Shown: one piece after another, positions 1-7,116 of the stretch
How the letters are laid out: each line of letters starts with the position of its first letter
How positions within the stretch are numbered: position 1 is the first letter of the stretch
NCBI GenBank assembly: GCA_047615875.1
Contig: JBLHGU010000076.1
Coordinates: 1-22,442, forward strand
Length of the DNA: 22,442 bases
From: JBLHGU01 sp047615875
GTDB lineage: Bacteria; Pseudomonadota; Gammaproteobacteria; Arenicellales; CAJQKF01
Direction of reading: 5' to 3'
The notes under the pieces: generated by a model
What the model saw: the letters and a program-made list of their open reading frames with translations, nothing else
Database searches by the model: none
Told to the model about the DNA's origin: nothing
Translations under genes and position numbers: made by a program

Positions 1-2
1 TG

Positions 3-923
3 GATTTGTTGAGTCAGCGCAGTCAGGAAATCCAGAGCTGGGCTGACCAGCTTGAAGATAAAGTAGCTGAGCGAACTGACGAGCTACAACGCAAAAACCG
101 TGACCTGCAACGTACGATCATTGCGCTCAGGCAAACCAGGCAGCAGTTGGTTGTTGCGGAAAAACTCGCCGCACTGGGGGAGTTAACTGCCGGCGTCGCA
201 CACGAAATCAACAACCCCACTCAGGTTATGCTAGGCAACCTCGACCTGGTCGTAAGTGAATTAGGAGATGCAGCAATTCCAGTGCAACCGGAAATCGATT
301 TGGTCGTAGATCAAATTTACCGAATTCAGGAAATAATTAATAATCTCTTACAATACGCCAGACCAGAAGAATATGCCGGATATATTGCAGAAGTAGATGT
401 CAATGATGTTATCGGGGAGACTATAAAATTAGTCCAGCATCTAAGAAAGCAGGTTAAATTTGATTTGCAATTGACGCTACAGTCCAAATGCATCGTACGA
501 ATCAGTCAGCATGAGTTGCAACAGGTGCTGGTTAACCTACTTGTCAATGCTATTCATTCCCTACCTGAAATTGGCGGTGTTATTAAGTTAAGCACCGAAG
601 ACTGGGAGGATAAGGGTATTTCCATAGCAGTGGGAGACAATGGGGCTGGTATGGACGCTGATCAACTAAGCAAGATCTTCAACCCATTCTTTACCACCAA
701 GAATCAGGGCAAAGGCACCGGACTTGGACTATCGGTTAGCTATGGTCTGATACGCCGTTATGGTGGACTTATCAGGGCAGAATCTACTCTTAATGAAGGT
801 TCTCGATTCGTGGTTTATCTGCTATCGGAGCCAAGTATGATCGAAGATGATGAAGCTATTGCTGAACAGCTCAAGCAACTAGAAGATAATGCAGTCGATG
901 CCAGCTCAGGCATAACAATCTAA
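3..923 (+). CDS. Sensor histidine kinase, C-terminal part (5' end outside window)
   Basis: This is the catalytic half of a two-component sensor kinase; the reading frame is open to the left edge, so the sensor domain lies outside. Counting from the TTG at base 6, residues 5-55 form a charged coiled coil of the kind that links HAMP or Cache segments to the kinase core. The H-box LGELTAGVAHEINNP has the phosphoacceptor His at about 66. The ATP-binding domain shows the N-box (VLVNLLVNAI, Asn about 181), DNGAGM at 211-216, FNPFFTTK near 225-232 and GKGTGLGL at 235-242. An acidic tail of about 25 residues follows. The H-box style (HEINNP) is that of the NtrB/sporulation-kinase-like group. No receiver domain and no response regulator is visible next to it, so its partner is unknown. 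The next gene lies 37 bp downstream on the same strand. Confidence 0.93.
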   Translation, partial: DLLSQRSQEIQSWADQLEDKVAERTDELQRKNRDLQRTIIALRQTRQQLVVAEKLAALGELTAGVAHEINNPTQVMLGNLDLVVSELGDAAIPVQPEIDLVVDQIYRIQEIINNLLQYARPEEYAGYIAEVDVNDVIGETIKLVQHLRKQVKFDLQLTLQSKCIVRISQHELQQVLVNLLVNAIHSLPEIGGVIKLSTEDWEDKGISIAVGDNGAGMDADQLSKIFNPFFTTKNQGKGTGLGLSVSYGLIRRYGGLIRAESTLNEGSRFVVYLLSEPSMIEDDEAIAEQLKQLEDNAVDASSGITI

Positions 924-960
924 TACTCAATCAAACAAACAGATATGGGGGTAGTGAACC

Positions 961-1701
961 ATGCAATCAGAATCACCCAGACGAAGTTTTCTTGCCCACT
1001 GCGGATCACTGTTAGGATTACTCACTTTAGGCAAGAATGAAATTTCTCTTGCCAACACCTCGATTACGCCATTTCATCGCTGTCAGCTGGTAGACAATAA
1101 TCATCAGCCTTTAAATCTCGAACATTTGAAGCCAAATCAAGATTATTTGTTCCACTATCCCTATGTCACAACGCCGTGTTTTCTGATCAATCTGGACAAA
1201 CCGGCAAAAGCCGTTAGCGATCTTTCCACAAGCACCGGCAAACGATATAAATGGTCAGGAGGTATTGGCCTCAATCAATCCCTGGTTGCATTCTCAGCAA
1301 TCTGCGCTCATCGAATGAGCCATCCCACCAGGACGGTAAGTTTTATTGGTTATCGCAGCAAACAAACCGGTTTTTATAATAAATCTCAACACTACGAACG
1401 ACGCGGGGGTATCATACAATGCTGTTCAGAGCAGAGCGTTTATGATCCTGCTGAAGGTGGCAGAGTGCTTGGCGGTCCTGCCCCACAACCCCTGGCAGCC
1501 ATCGCGTTGGAGACAGACTCCGAGCAAAATATTTATGCCGTAGGTGTAACCGGCGGTATGATGTTTGATCAATACTTCGAGCGTTTCGGTAAGCGTCTCC
1601 TGATTGAGTATGAACGCATGGATATCGACAGTCCTGTCGGTGATCAGTCCAGGGTTATAACCATGCAGGACTACACGGGCCGAACCATGGAGTGTGGCTA
1701 A
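961..1701 (+). CDS. Tat-exported Rieske-like (2Fe-2S) protein with altered second ligand motif
   Basis: A 246-residue protein that starts with a twin-arginine signal (SPRRSFLAHCGSLLGLL, residues 5-21), so it is probably exported folded, with its cofactor. The first Rieske box is clear: ICAHRMSHP with Cys115 and His117. The second box, IQCCSEQSVYDPAEGGRVLGGPAPQPL (154 onward), has the right spacing and the typical SxYD and GPAP-PL tail. However, where CPCHGS is expected it reads CCSEQS, so Cys154 is kept while the His ligand position holds Glu157. I have a vague memory of Tat-exported Rieske-like proteins with this CCSE form, but cannot check it. A run of G's lies about 10 bases before the ATG. 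It follows the histidine kinase gene and ends with a 4-base overlap against the convergent ankyrin gene. An electron-transfer role is an inference; the cluster could be unusual or absent. Confidence 0.8.
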   Translation: MQSESPRRSFLAHCGSLLGLLTLGKNEISLANTSITPFHRCQLVDNNHQPLNLEHLKPNQDYLFHYPYVTTPCFLINLDKPAKAVSDLSTSTGKRYKWSGGIGLNQSLVAFSAICAHRMSHPTRTVSFIGYRSKQTGFYNKSQHYERRGGIIQCCSEQSVYDPAEGGRVLGGPAPQPLAAIALETDSEQNIYAVGVTGGMMFDQYFERFGKRLLIEYERMDIDSPVGDQSRVITMQDYTGRTMECG

Positions 1702-2432
1702 AACGGACAGTCAGATTGCACGGAACGGCGTAATTGCGCCCAATGAAGTAGCTCCTGGCTGTTTTGCGCCACACCCCATAACATACGTGTCACAACACAA
1801 TCATCACTCATGAGCGCTAACTGAATAACCGTTTCACCACGACTATTATTGATACTGAGATCAATAGCATCGGTCGACAATAACACCGCGATACTTTCAA
1901 GCTTACCGTTTACGACAGCTCTCATTAATGCACTATAGCCAAATATATCCTGCGCGTTCACATCTGCCTGGAAATCCAGTAATTGTCGGACAATGGCGCC
2001 ATAGCCCTTTGCTGCGGCCAACTGAATGGCAGTCCAGCCGTTATCGGCTCGCTGATTTATTTCCGCACCAGCATCTGCCAGCATTGTCACGACGTTATAG
2101 TTACCCCTGGCTGCCGCGTACATCAGGGCACTGCCACCGCGATGATTCGATTGATTAACATTCGCACCAAATTGCAGTAGCTGTCTTACCAGACGTGCAT
2201 CGCCGGCTGCTGCTGCTGCCATCAGGATGGTTTTTCCCTCCGCAGTGGCGCGATTTTCTGCGCCCTTATGTAGCAATATAGAGCGTAGAAACTCAATATC
2301 ATTTGCCTTTATTGCTCGCGCCCAGTCATTGGTTAACCCGCCTTGTGCGCTCACCAACGACGACAACAGCATCTGAATAATCAAAACACCGATTAGAAGC
2401 GACCACCGGTTTTTGCAAAGTGTAATAATCAC
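1698..2432 (-). CDS. Exported ankyrin-repeat protein
   Basis: A 244-residue protein. Residues 8-29 (SLLIGVLIIQMLLSSLVSAQ) form a Sec-type signal peptide with a plausible cleavage after SAQ. The mature part has about five ankyrin repeats, recognisable from GKTILMAAAAAGDARLVRQL, ALMYAAARGNYNVVTML, AIQLAAAKGYGAIVRQLL, ALMRAVVNGKLESIAVLL and a degenerate last one. The start is GTG with only a weak ribosome binding site. It lies 20 bp after the stop of the upstream regulator gene on the same strand, so the two are probably co-transcribed. Ankyrin repeats bind other proteins; the partner here is unknown. In the periplasm it might bind a component of the formate dehydrogenase made from the divergent operon, but this is only inference from position. 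The 3' end overlaps the end of the convergent Rieske-like gene by 4 bases. Confidence 0.85.
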   Translation of the reverse strand: MIITLCKNRWSLLIGVLIIQMLLSSLVSAQGGLTNDWARAIKANDIEFLRSILLHKGAENRATAEGKTILMAAAAAGDARLVRQLLQFGANVNQSNHRGGSALMYAAARGNYNVVTMLADAGAEINQRADNGWTAIQLAAAKGYGAIVRQLLDFQADVNAQDIFGYSALMRAVVNGKLESIAVLLSTDAIDLSINNSRGETVIQLALMSDDCVVTRMLWGVAQNSQELLHWAQLRRSVQSDCPF

Positions 2433-2452
2433 GTTTAGAGTCCAATAAACAG

Positions 2453-3367
2453 CTACCGATCACCCCACAACAATTGCCCACAGGGTGCAAAATCATATCC
2501 ACCGAGGCGTTCGGCAAACTGCACTGAAGCCTTGTTGGTCATAATCTCAAGTAACATTTGAAACAGTCGGCGAAACCAGATATCGCGATGCATTACCATA
2601 TCGATTTGTTCCCAGCCCAGCGGCTTAAAGGCCAGTCCGAATTGATTTGCGGTAGCTCGTGATGCAGGAGCAATGTCCGCCACCCCACCCGCTACGGCGG
2701 CGGCCGCATCTCGCTCGGTAGATACCTCAAGGGAAATTGAAAGCTGTACTGAATCAAAACCTGCCTGTATGGCAGCATCCTGAAAAAACCTCCAGACTCC
2801 ATCCGTGACAGGCCTTCGTACCCAACGCAAATCAGGATCAGCCCAGTTGCTAATGGCCAATTCTGTTTCTATTGACCCGGCTTTGCGAGAAACCAGACCC
2901 AGTTCTCGTTTAATGCCACCGACCAATATCCAGTCAGTTCGTTTTCGATGTAATTCCAACAAAGCGGGATGTCGAACCGAACTTTCTTCTTCAGGACCCC
3001 AATGTAATAGCGCCACATCGAGTCGACCAGAGGCCAGTAAATCCAGAGCGGATCTTGTGTCCCGATTTACATAGCCGACCAAAGCGTGGTTTGAATTTTG
3101 TTGTCCGGCTAGTTCAGCAAAAAACAGAAACAACGGATCATCTGGCCCGCCAATCAGCAATCGATCCAGCAACATCCCACCATGACTTGATTCAAGCAAC
3201 CATTGGTCGATTAGCTCGCGTGGAAACATCCACTTTCCTGTAACCTTGGTGGCCGGCAATCGTTGCTCACCCACCAGGGCATATATCTTTTTCTCGTTTA
3301 GCTGAAGATATTCTGCAACCTGATGCACAGTCATAAAACTGGGAAAATAGCCGTCGTTGGGCTTCAT
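2453..3367 (-). CDS. HTH (excisionase-type) regulator with PBP-like sensor domain
   Basis: The N-terminus (MTVHQVAEYLQLNEKKIYAL ... PATKVTGKWMFPRELIDQWL, about residues 12-58) is a winged helix-turn-helix of the excisionase/HTH_17 type. The remaining 240 residues match the PBP_like pattern found in molybdate-type binding-protein domains fused to such HTHs, with segments such as DVALLHWGPEE, LVSRKAGS and DIAPASRATANQFGLAFKPL. It therefore probably binds a small ligand and controls the divergent formate dehydrogenase genes. Molybdate, tungstate or a cofactor precursor is a guess from the family. I chose ATG at 3367 because homology begins soon after; an in-frame ATG at 3400 with GCAGGTAG before it would add 11 residues. 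Palindromes in the divergent region are candidate binding sites for it. There is no AAA+ domain, so it cannot itself activate a sigma-54 promoter. Confidence 0.85.
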   Translation of the reverse strand: MKPNDGYFPSFMTVHQVAEYLQLNEKKIYALVGEQRLPATKVTGKWMFPRELIDQWLLESSHGGMLLDRLLIGGPDDPLFLFFAELAGQQNSNHALVGYVNRDTRSALDLLASGRLDVALLHWGPEEESSVRHPALLELHRKRTDWILVGGIKRELGLVSRKAGSIETELAISNWADPDLRWVRRPVTDGVWRFFQDAAIQAGFDSVQLSISLEVSTERDAAAAVAGGVADIAPASRATANQFGLAFKPLGWEQIDMVMHRDIWFRRLFQMLLEIMTNKASVQFAERLGGYDFAPCGQLLWGDR

Positions 3368-3451
3368 GAGTTTCACTCGATAATAGGTGATGTATCTCAT
3401 CTACCTGCAATAATCATTCCAAACCAAGATTCATAGATAAAAAGGAAATAA

Positions 3452-3470
3452 TTGGGACAATTTGTCTCAA
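3452..3470. promoter_or_regulatory. Dyad TTGGGACAATTTGTCTCAA, candidate operator/enhancer (copy 1)
   Basis: An inverted repeat of the form TTGxGACAA-T-TTGTCxCAA centred on base 3461, with one mismatched pair. The 14-base core GGACAAWTTGTCTC recurs at 6376-6389, upstream of the second fdh operon, differing only at the central base. It lies 182 bp upstream of the -24 element of the DUF3305 promoter and also close to the regulator's own start on the other strand. Confidence 0.6.
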
Positions 3471-3482
3471 CTCGAATCACCC

Positions 3483-3502
3483 TCTGGTCATATATGACCA
3501 GA
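3483..3502. promoter_or_regulatory. Perfect 20-bp palindrome TCTGGTCATATATGACCAGA
   Basis: Every base pairs with its partner about the centre between 3492 and 3493. It lies in the divergent intergenic region, 13 bp after the first dyad and about 140 bp upstream of the -24 promoter element. I did not see a second copy upstream of the fdhA operon. It is a candidate site for the divergent HTH/PBP regulator or for an enhancer-binding protein. Confidence 0.55.
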
Positions 3503-3641
3503 ATAGGTCCAGATCTTTGCGCAACTTAGATTCATTAAAATTGTTAGATAGTAATTAAAAATCACTTTAAATATCCTGATCAAACTAACTAACACCAAAA
3601 TCGACTAACGAACTAAAGGTTTTACGCCCTCATATCAACTC

Positions 3642-3657
3642 TGGCACGCAAATTGCT
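3642..3657 (+). promoter_or_regulatory. Sigma-54 (-24/-12) promoter of the DUF3305 operon
   Basis: TGGCACGCAAATTGCT matches the RpoN consensus TGGCACG-N4-TTGCW exactly. GG (3643-3644) and GC (3655-3656) are separated by the required 10 bases. The predicted transcription start is near 3668, only about 4 bases before the ATG at 3672. A sequence of the same layout lies at 6449-6464. Confidence 0.8.
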
Positions 3658-3671
3658 CACTTATTAGTGGC

Positions 3672-4178
3672 ATGAATGATGAAATACCACTTATCGACTT
3701 CGATCAACGATTGCCAGACAGCTTGCTGGTAACTGTTATTCTTGAGTCCAAACCTGGCGTTACCCGTTGGGCGACCCTGCAATGGGATGCTCTAGCAGTG
3801 GTGGTGGGTGAACGAACGACAGAGCCACATGATGCAGACGAAGACTCTGCCCGACGATACTTTAATGGCCTAAAAATTGCCTTATATGTCGACGAAGCTG
3901 AAAGTTATTACCATAACCTGATGTCACCAAAACCCAGTTGTTATGTCGTCGCCAGAATAGATGAAGAAGACATGGATGATCAAATGCCTGTACCGGTATT
4001 AGTCACTCTGAGTTTTGATCAGGCCCATGCGTACCTTGAAGGCGATGACACTGTGTTCGCGGTTCCTTTAGCACCTGAGCTTTATCGATGGACCGAGGCC
4101 TATGTGTTACAGCACTATGCGCCAGAAAAAAAATTCAAACGCAAACTGGTTAACTGGAAAGGGGCGCAAAAACACTAA
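3672..4178 (+). CDS. DUF3305 family protein, formate dehydrogenase locus
   Basis: A 168-residue soluble protein of the DUF3305 family, which is found beside formate dehydrogenase genes. The family pattern is visible: an N-terminal strand and TRWATLQW (about 31-38), then LKIALYVDEAESYYHNL (about 67-83), PSCYVVARIDEED, VPVLVTLSFDQAHAYL, and a basic C-terminal KFKRKLVNWKG. No signal peptide, membrane helix or metal-binding Cys cluster is present, so it is likely cytoplasmic. The stop overlaps the next ATG (TAATG), which implies translational coupling with the DUF3306 gene. The ATG has no clear Shine-Dalgarno and lies about 4 bases from the predicted sigma-54 start. Function is unknown; a role in assembly or insertion of the Mo/W enzyme is inferred from context. 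Confidence 0.85.
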   Translation: MNDEIPLIDFDQRLPDSLLVTVILESKPGVTRWATLQWDALAVVVGERTTEPHDADEDSARRYFNGLKIALYVDEAESYYHNLMSPKPSCYVVARIDEEDMDDQMPVPVLVTLSFDQAHAYLEGDDTVFAVPLAPELYRWTEAYVLQHYAPEKKFKRKLVNWKGAQKH

Positions 4179-4786
4179 TGCGCAAACCCAGTTCGGATCA
4201 AGACACTGAACCAGGACTTGCGGACGGTGAAGAACGTTTTTTAAGCCGTTGGTCTAGACGCAAGCTCGATCCACAGCCCCTTGAGGTTAGCGAAGAGAAT
4301 CCGCCTGAAGATAACCTGCTCGAAGAACAGATCATTGCAGAGCCCGTGCTCACAGATGCAGATATGCCGGCTCTCGACACGATTACCGAAGATTCTAATG
4401 TGTCAGCTTTTTTATCTAGCGGGGTTAGCCAGGAGCTTCGCAATAAAGCGCTGCGCAAGATGTTTGTATCAGCCGCCTTCAATGTGAGAGATGGACTAGA
4501 TGAATATGACGACGACTTCACAAAATTCGAAAAACTCGGCGATATCGTTACCGCAGATATGCGACACCAAATGGAGATGGAACAGGAACGCCTCGAACGA
4601 AAAGCCCGCGAACTAGCAGAACAGGACCTTGAAGAAAATAACCAATCAGATACTGAAACCCCATCTGATATGGCTGATTCGATGGCCGAGACCGACGAGA
4701 CTCCTGAGACTGATAATAAGTCTGAGGATCAAGAAGAAGATCAAACACTCCCCGCTAACCTACCTGACCAGGAACAGCCCGCATGA
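4178..4786 (+). CDS. DUF3306 family protein, formate dehydrogenase locus
   Basis: A 202-residue protein with the DUF3306 hallmark FLSRWSRRKL at about 21-30. A conserved central block follows: DSNVSAFLSSGVSQELRNKALRKMF, then FNVRDGLDEYDDDFTKFEKLGDIVTADMRHQM. From about residue 128 the chain is a highly charged helix and then a disordered tail rich in Glu, Asp, Gln and Pro. No transport signal or metal motif is seen. It overlaps the preceding gene by one base (TAATG) and the following gene by four (ATGA), so the three proteins are probably made in fixed ratio and may form a complex. The arginine-rich N-terminus with an acidic tail suggests a binding or scaffold protein. Function is unknown. Confidence 0.85.
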   Translation: MRKPSSDQDTEPGLADGEERFLSRWSRRKLDPQPLEVSEENPPEDNLLEEQIIAEPVLTDADMPALDTITEDSNVSAFLSSGVSQELRNKALRKMFVSAAFNVRDGLDEYDDDFTKFEKLGDIVTADMRHQMEMEQERLERKARELAEQDLEENNQSDTETPSDMADSMAETDETPETDNKSEDQEEDQTLPANLPDQEQPA

Positions 4787-6369
4787 CCCAGGACGTATCT
4801 GTCAACGCTACCGCCAGAGCAGCAGCAGCTAAAGCAGTTGATACACTAAAATTTACTGCGACAGCATTAATTGAATACCAGTCCCATGGCAGAGTGCTGA
4901 TTATTGGACCACACGAAACAGCCACAGCAGCTCTAGCGTGTCTGGCCGAAAATTTAAACGGCACGATACTGCAGACTGATTACGCTGAAGACCCTGATCA
5001 CGTCACCATTCCGCTGGCGGAAAGAAACATCGCCATTAGTGGGCATCTAGGCGCCTTCGTAATTACTCTGGGTGAAAAGGGAAGCCTGACTTTTGAAACA
5101 TTGAGCGCCGATATGATTCTTGATCTCTGCGCCATACCTCTACTAGATATGCCAATTAAGCCACCGGGTTATCTGGCCTCTGGCAATGACTTCTTCAGTA
5201 TCGAGGTCAATGCCTCAGAACTGGCTGACATGACTGGTAGTTTTGACAAACCACGGTATTTTGAATATGACAGCCAGATATGTGCCCATAGCCGTTCTGG
5301 TCAGCCGGGTTGCAGTCGGTGCCTGGATTCCTGCCCCACCGGGGCCATCCAGTCACTAGGCGAAATGATCGAGGTAGATCCTTACCTTTGTCAGGGTGGC
5401 GGTGTTTGCGCAACAGTATGCCCGACAGGTGCAATTCGTTATGTTTACCCAGACCTTAAGGATCAGTTAACCCGACTGAGATTGTTGATCCATACCTATC
5501 TCGATCACCACGGTGAAAAACCCTGTGTAATATTTATTAGTGAGGCCGAAGCTGAGCAATTTGAACTTGTAGCGGACAATGTGTTGCTCATGCCCGTGGA
5601 AGAACTCGCCAGTGTGGGATTGGAAACCTGGCTTTCCGCGTTGGCCTATGGCGCAAATCAAGTGGTACTTGCCGGCGCTAGCGTACCAGAAACTGTTTCC
5701 GGATGGCTCGATCAGCAGATAGATATAGCCTGGGCCATTCTGTCTACTTTTGACATACCCGAACAAGCTATTCGACGGATACCGGATGTGAGCCGACACA
5801 ACGCCCCGGGGATAGAATGGCAGCCAGCTAATCGGGCCAGTTATGCGGGATTGAACGATAAACGCAATATGCTATACGCAGCTATTGATGCTTTAGCCAA
5901 CGGGCAGCGAAACAAGATTACTGAACTACCGGAGGGAGCACCGTTAGGTCGAATCCACGTCGACGGTGACCTGTGCACCTTATGTATGGCTTGCACGTCG
6001 GTTTGCCCCTCCCATGCGATTGTTGCTGGTGGTGAAAAGCCCGCCTTGCTGTTTCATGAAGTCAATTGCGTGCAATGCGGCATTTGCGAGCAGGCCTGCC
6101 CGGAGAGTGCCATCACATTACAACCACGACTCAATCTGGATATCGACGAGCGCCGGCGTGGCATAGTCGTAAACGAACAAAAACCTTTCAATTGTGTTGT
6201 TTGCGGCAAGCCCTTTGCTACCCGCAATATCATCGATACCATGCTGGGCAAGTTAGCCGACCATCCGATGTTTCAGAGTGAACGGGCCAAAAAACGATTG
6301 ATGATGTGTGACGATTGTAGAGTAGTGGATGTGGTGCAGGACGACGACATGATGAACCCTACTCGGTGA
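4783..6369 (+). CDS. Multi-cluster 4Fe-4S ferredoxin-like protein of the fdh locus
   Basis: A 528-residue cytoplasmic iron-sulfur protein. An N-terminal domain (1-160) has no cysteine motif. A first ferredoxin-like pair follows, with Cys167, 177, 180, 184 and then Cys203, 209, 213; the second half is irregular (CX5C instead of CX2C). Residues about 245-330 (PCVIFISEAEAEQF ... YGANQVVLAGA) resemble the MvhD/HdrA-associated fold without its cysteines. A classical two-cluster ferredoxin has Cys398, 401, 404, 408 and Cys429, 432, 435, 439. The C-terminus carries two further pairs, CVVC (471, 474) and CDDC (509, 512), which could form a zinc or cluster site. The start ATG overlaps the previous stop. 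It may supply electrons or clusters during formate dehydrogenase maturation, or carry electrons from the enzyme; neither is shown by the sequence. Confidence 0.85.
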   Translation: MTQDVSVNATARAAAAKAVDTLKFTATALIEYQSHGRVLIIGPHETATAALACLAENLNGTILQTDYAEDPDHVTIPLAERNIAISGHLGAFVITLGEKGSLTFETLSADMILDLCAIPLLDMPIKPPGYLASGNDFFSIEVNASELADMTGSFDKPRYFEYDSQICAHSRSGQPGCSRCLDSCPTGAIQSLGEMIEVDPYLCQGGGVCATVCPTGAIRYVYPDLKDQLTRLRLLIHTYLDHHGEKPCVIFISEAEAEQFELVADNVLLMPVEELASVGLETWLSALAYGANQVVLAGASVPETVSGWLDQQIDIAWAILSTFDIPEQAIRRIPDVSRHNAPGIEWQPANRASYAGLNDKRNMLYAAIDALANGQRNKITELPEGAPLGRIHVDGDLCTLCMACTSVCPSHAIVAGGEKPALLFHEVNCVQCGICEQACPESAITLQPRLNLDIDERRRGIVVNEQKPFNCVVCGKPFATRNIIDTMLGKLADHPMFQSERAKKRLMMCDDCRVVDVVQDDDMMNPTR

Positions 6370-6375
6370 CCTTAC

Positions 6376-6389
6376 GGACAAATTGTCTC
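6376..6389. promoter_or_regulatory. Dyad GGACAAATTGTCTC, candidate operator/enhancer (copy 2)
   Basis: The core GACAA-A-TTGTC at 6377-6387 is a perfect dyad around base 6382. Thirteen of its 14 bases, including the asymmetric flanks, match the copy at 3455-3468 on the same strand. It is centred 68 bp upstream of the -24 GG of the next promoter. Offset TACG and CGTA flanks (6373-6376 and 6389-6392) extend the symmetry imperfectly. Confidence 0.6.
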
Positions 6390-6448
6390 GTAATTCATCC
6401 AGAACTAACCCTATTCATGACTATATTCCGTCACAGTCCAATGAATAC

Positions 6449-6464
6449 CGGCATATAAATTGCT
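6449..6464 (+). promoter_or_regulatory. Sigma-54-like (-24/-12) promoter of the fdhA operon
   Basis: CGGCATATAAATTGCT keeps the essential GG (6450-6451), a 10-base spacer and GC (6462-6463). Twelve of 16 bases equal the promoter at 3642-3657, and the following ATTAG is also shared at the same distance. Predicted start is near 6475, giving a 15-base leader with GAGAG before the ATG at 6490. Confidence 0.7.
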
Positions 6465-6489
6465 TATATATTAGATAAGAGAGTAATCC

Positions 6490-7116
6490 ATGACCCAAAC
6501 AATCTCTGGCAGTGCTGATGTCGACACTGAAAGTTCAGTACCGGCACCGGAAAACCAGTATCGAAGCGGGGCTTATGGCTATCTCGCTGCTTTGCTCAGG
6601 GCCGAACCCGATGCTAATTTATTAGCTGCAGTATCCGGCCTTGGATCCCAGTCTGACAATGGAGATGATTTAGCGACCGCTCTAACCCTTTTGGGAATGG
6701 CGGCTAAAAGTTGCCCTCTTGAATCGGTTGCTGATGAATACTTCAAACTATTTATTGGTCTGGGACGCGGCGAGCTAGTGCCATTTGGTTCCTGGTATCA
6801 AACCGGGTTCCTAATGGAAAAACCGCTGGGCATTTTACGTGATGATTTAAAAGCTCTGGGTTTTGAACGCGATAGCAAAATCAACGAGCCAGAGGATCAC
6901 GTAGCGGCCTTGTTTGAAGTGATGGCAATGTTGATTGGCGAAGATTATGAACTGGATCAACAGAAAGTATTTTTCGAAAGGCATCTGGCCAGCTGGGTAA
7001 AGCGATTTTTTGACGACCTGGCGGGCGCAGATACAGCAACTTTCTATCAGTCAGTTGCGCGTTTCGGCAATAAGTTTATAGAGTTTGAAAAGAGATACCT
7101 GGGTATGCCCGTCTAA
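6490..7116 (+). CDS. TorD/DmsD-like chaperone for formate dehydrogenase
   Basis: A 208-residue all-helical protein of the TorD family of cytoplasmic chaperones, which bind Tat signal peptides and keep the apo-enzyme ready for cofactor insertion. Typical features are YGYLAALLRAEPD (29-41), ADEYFKLFIGLGRGELVPFGSWY (81-103) and the diagnostic EPEDHVAALFEVMAMLI (133-149), which corresponds to the family's E-x-x-DH motif. The C-terminal half has FERHLASWVKRFFDDL and FIEFEKRYL, as expected. It is the first gene after the second -24/-12 promoter and precedes a small Tat protein and fdhA, so its client is most likely FdhA. It is similar in role to the chaperone called FdhT in Shewanella loci, but I do not assign the symbol. 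Confidence 0.88.
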   Translation: MTQTISGSADVDTESSVPAPENQYRSGAYGYLAALLRAEPDANLLAAVSGLGSQSDNGDDLATALTLLGMAAKSCPLESVADEYFKLFIGLGRGELVPFGSWYQTGFLMEKPLGILRDDLKALGFERDSKINEPEDHVAALFEVMAMLIGEDYELDQQKVFFERHLASWVKRFFDDLAGADTATFYQSVARFGNKFIEFEKRYLGMPV

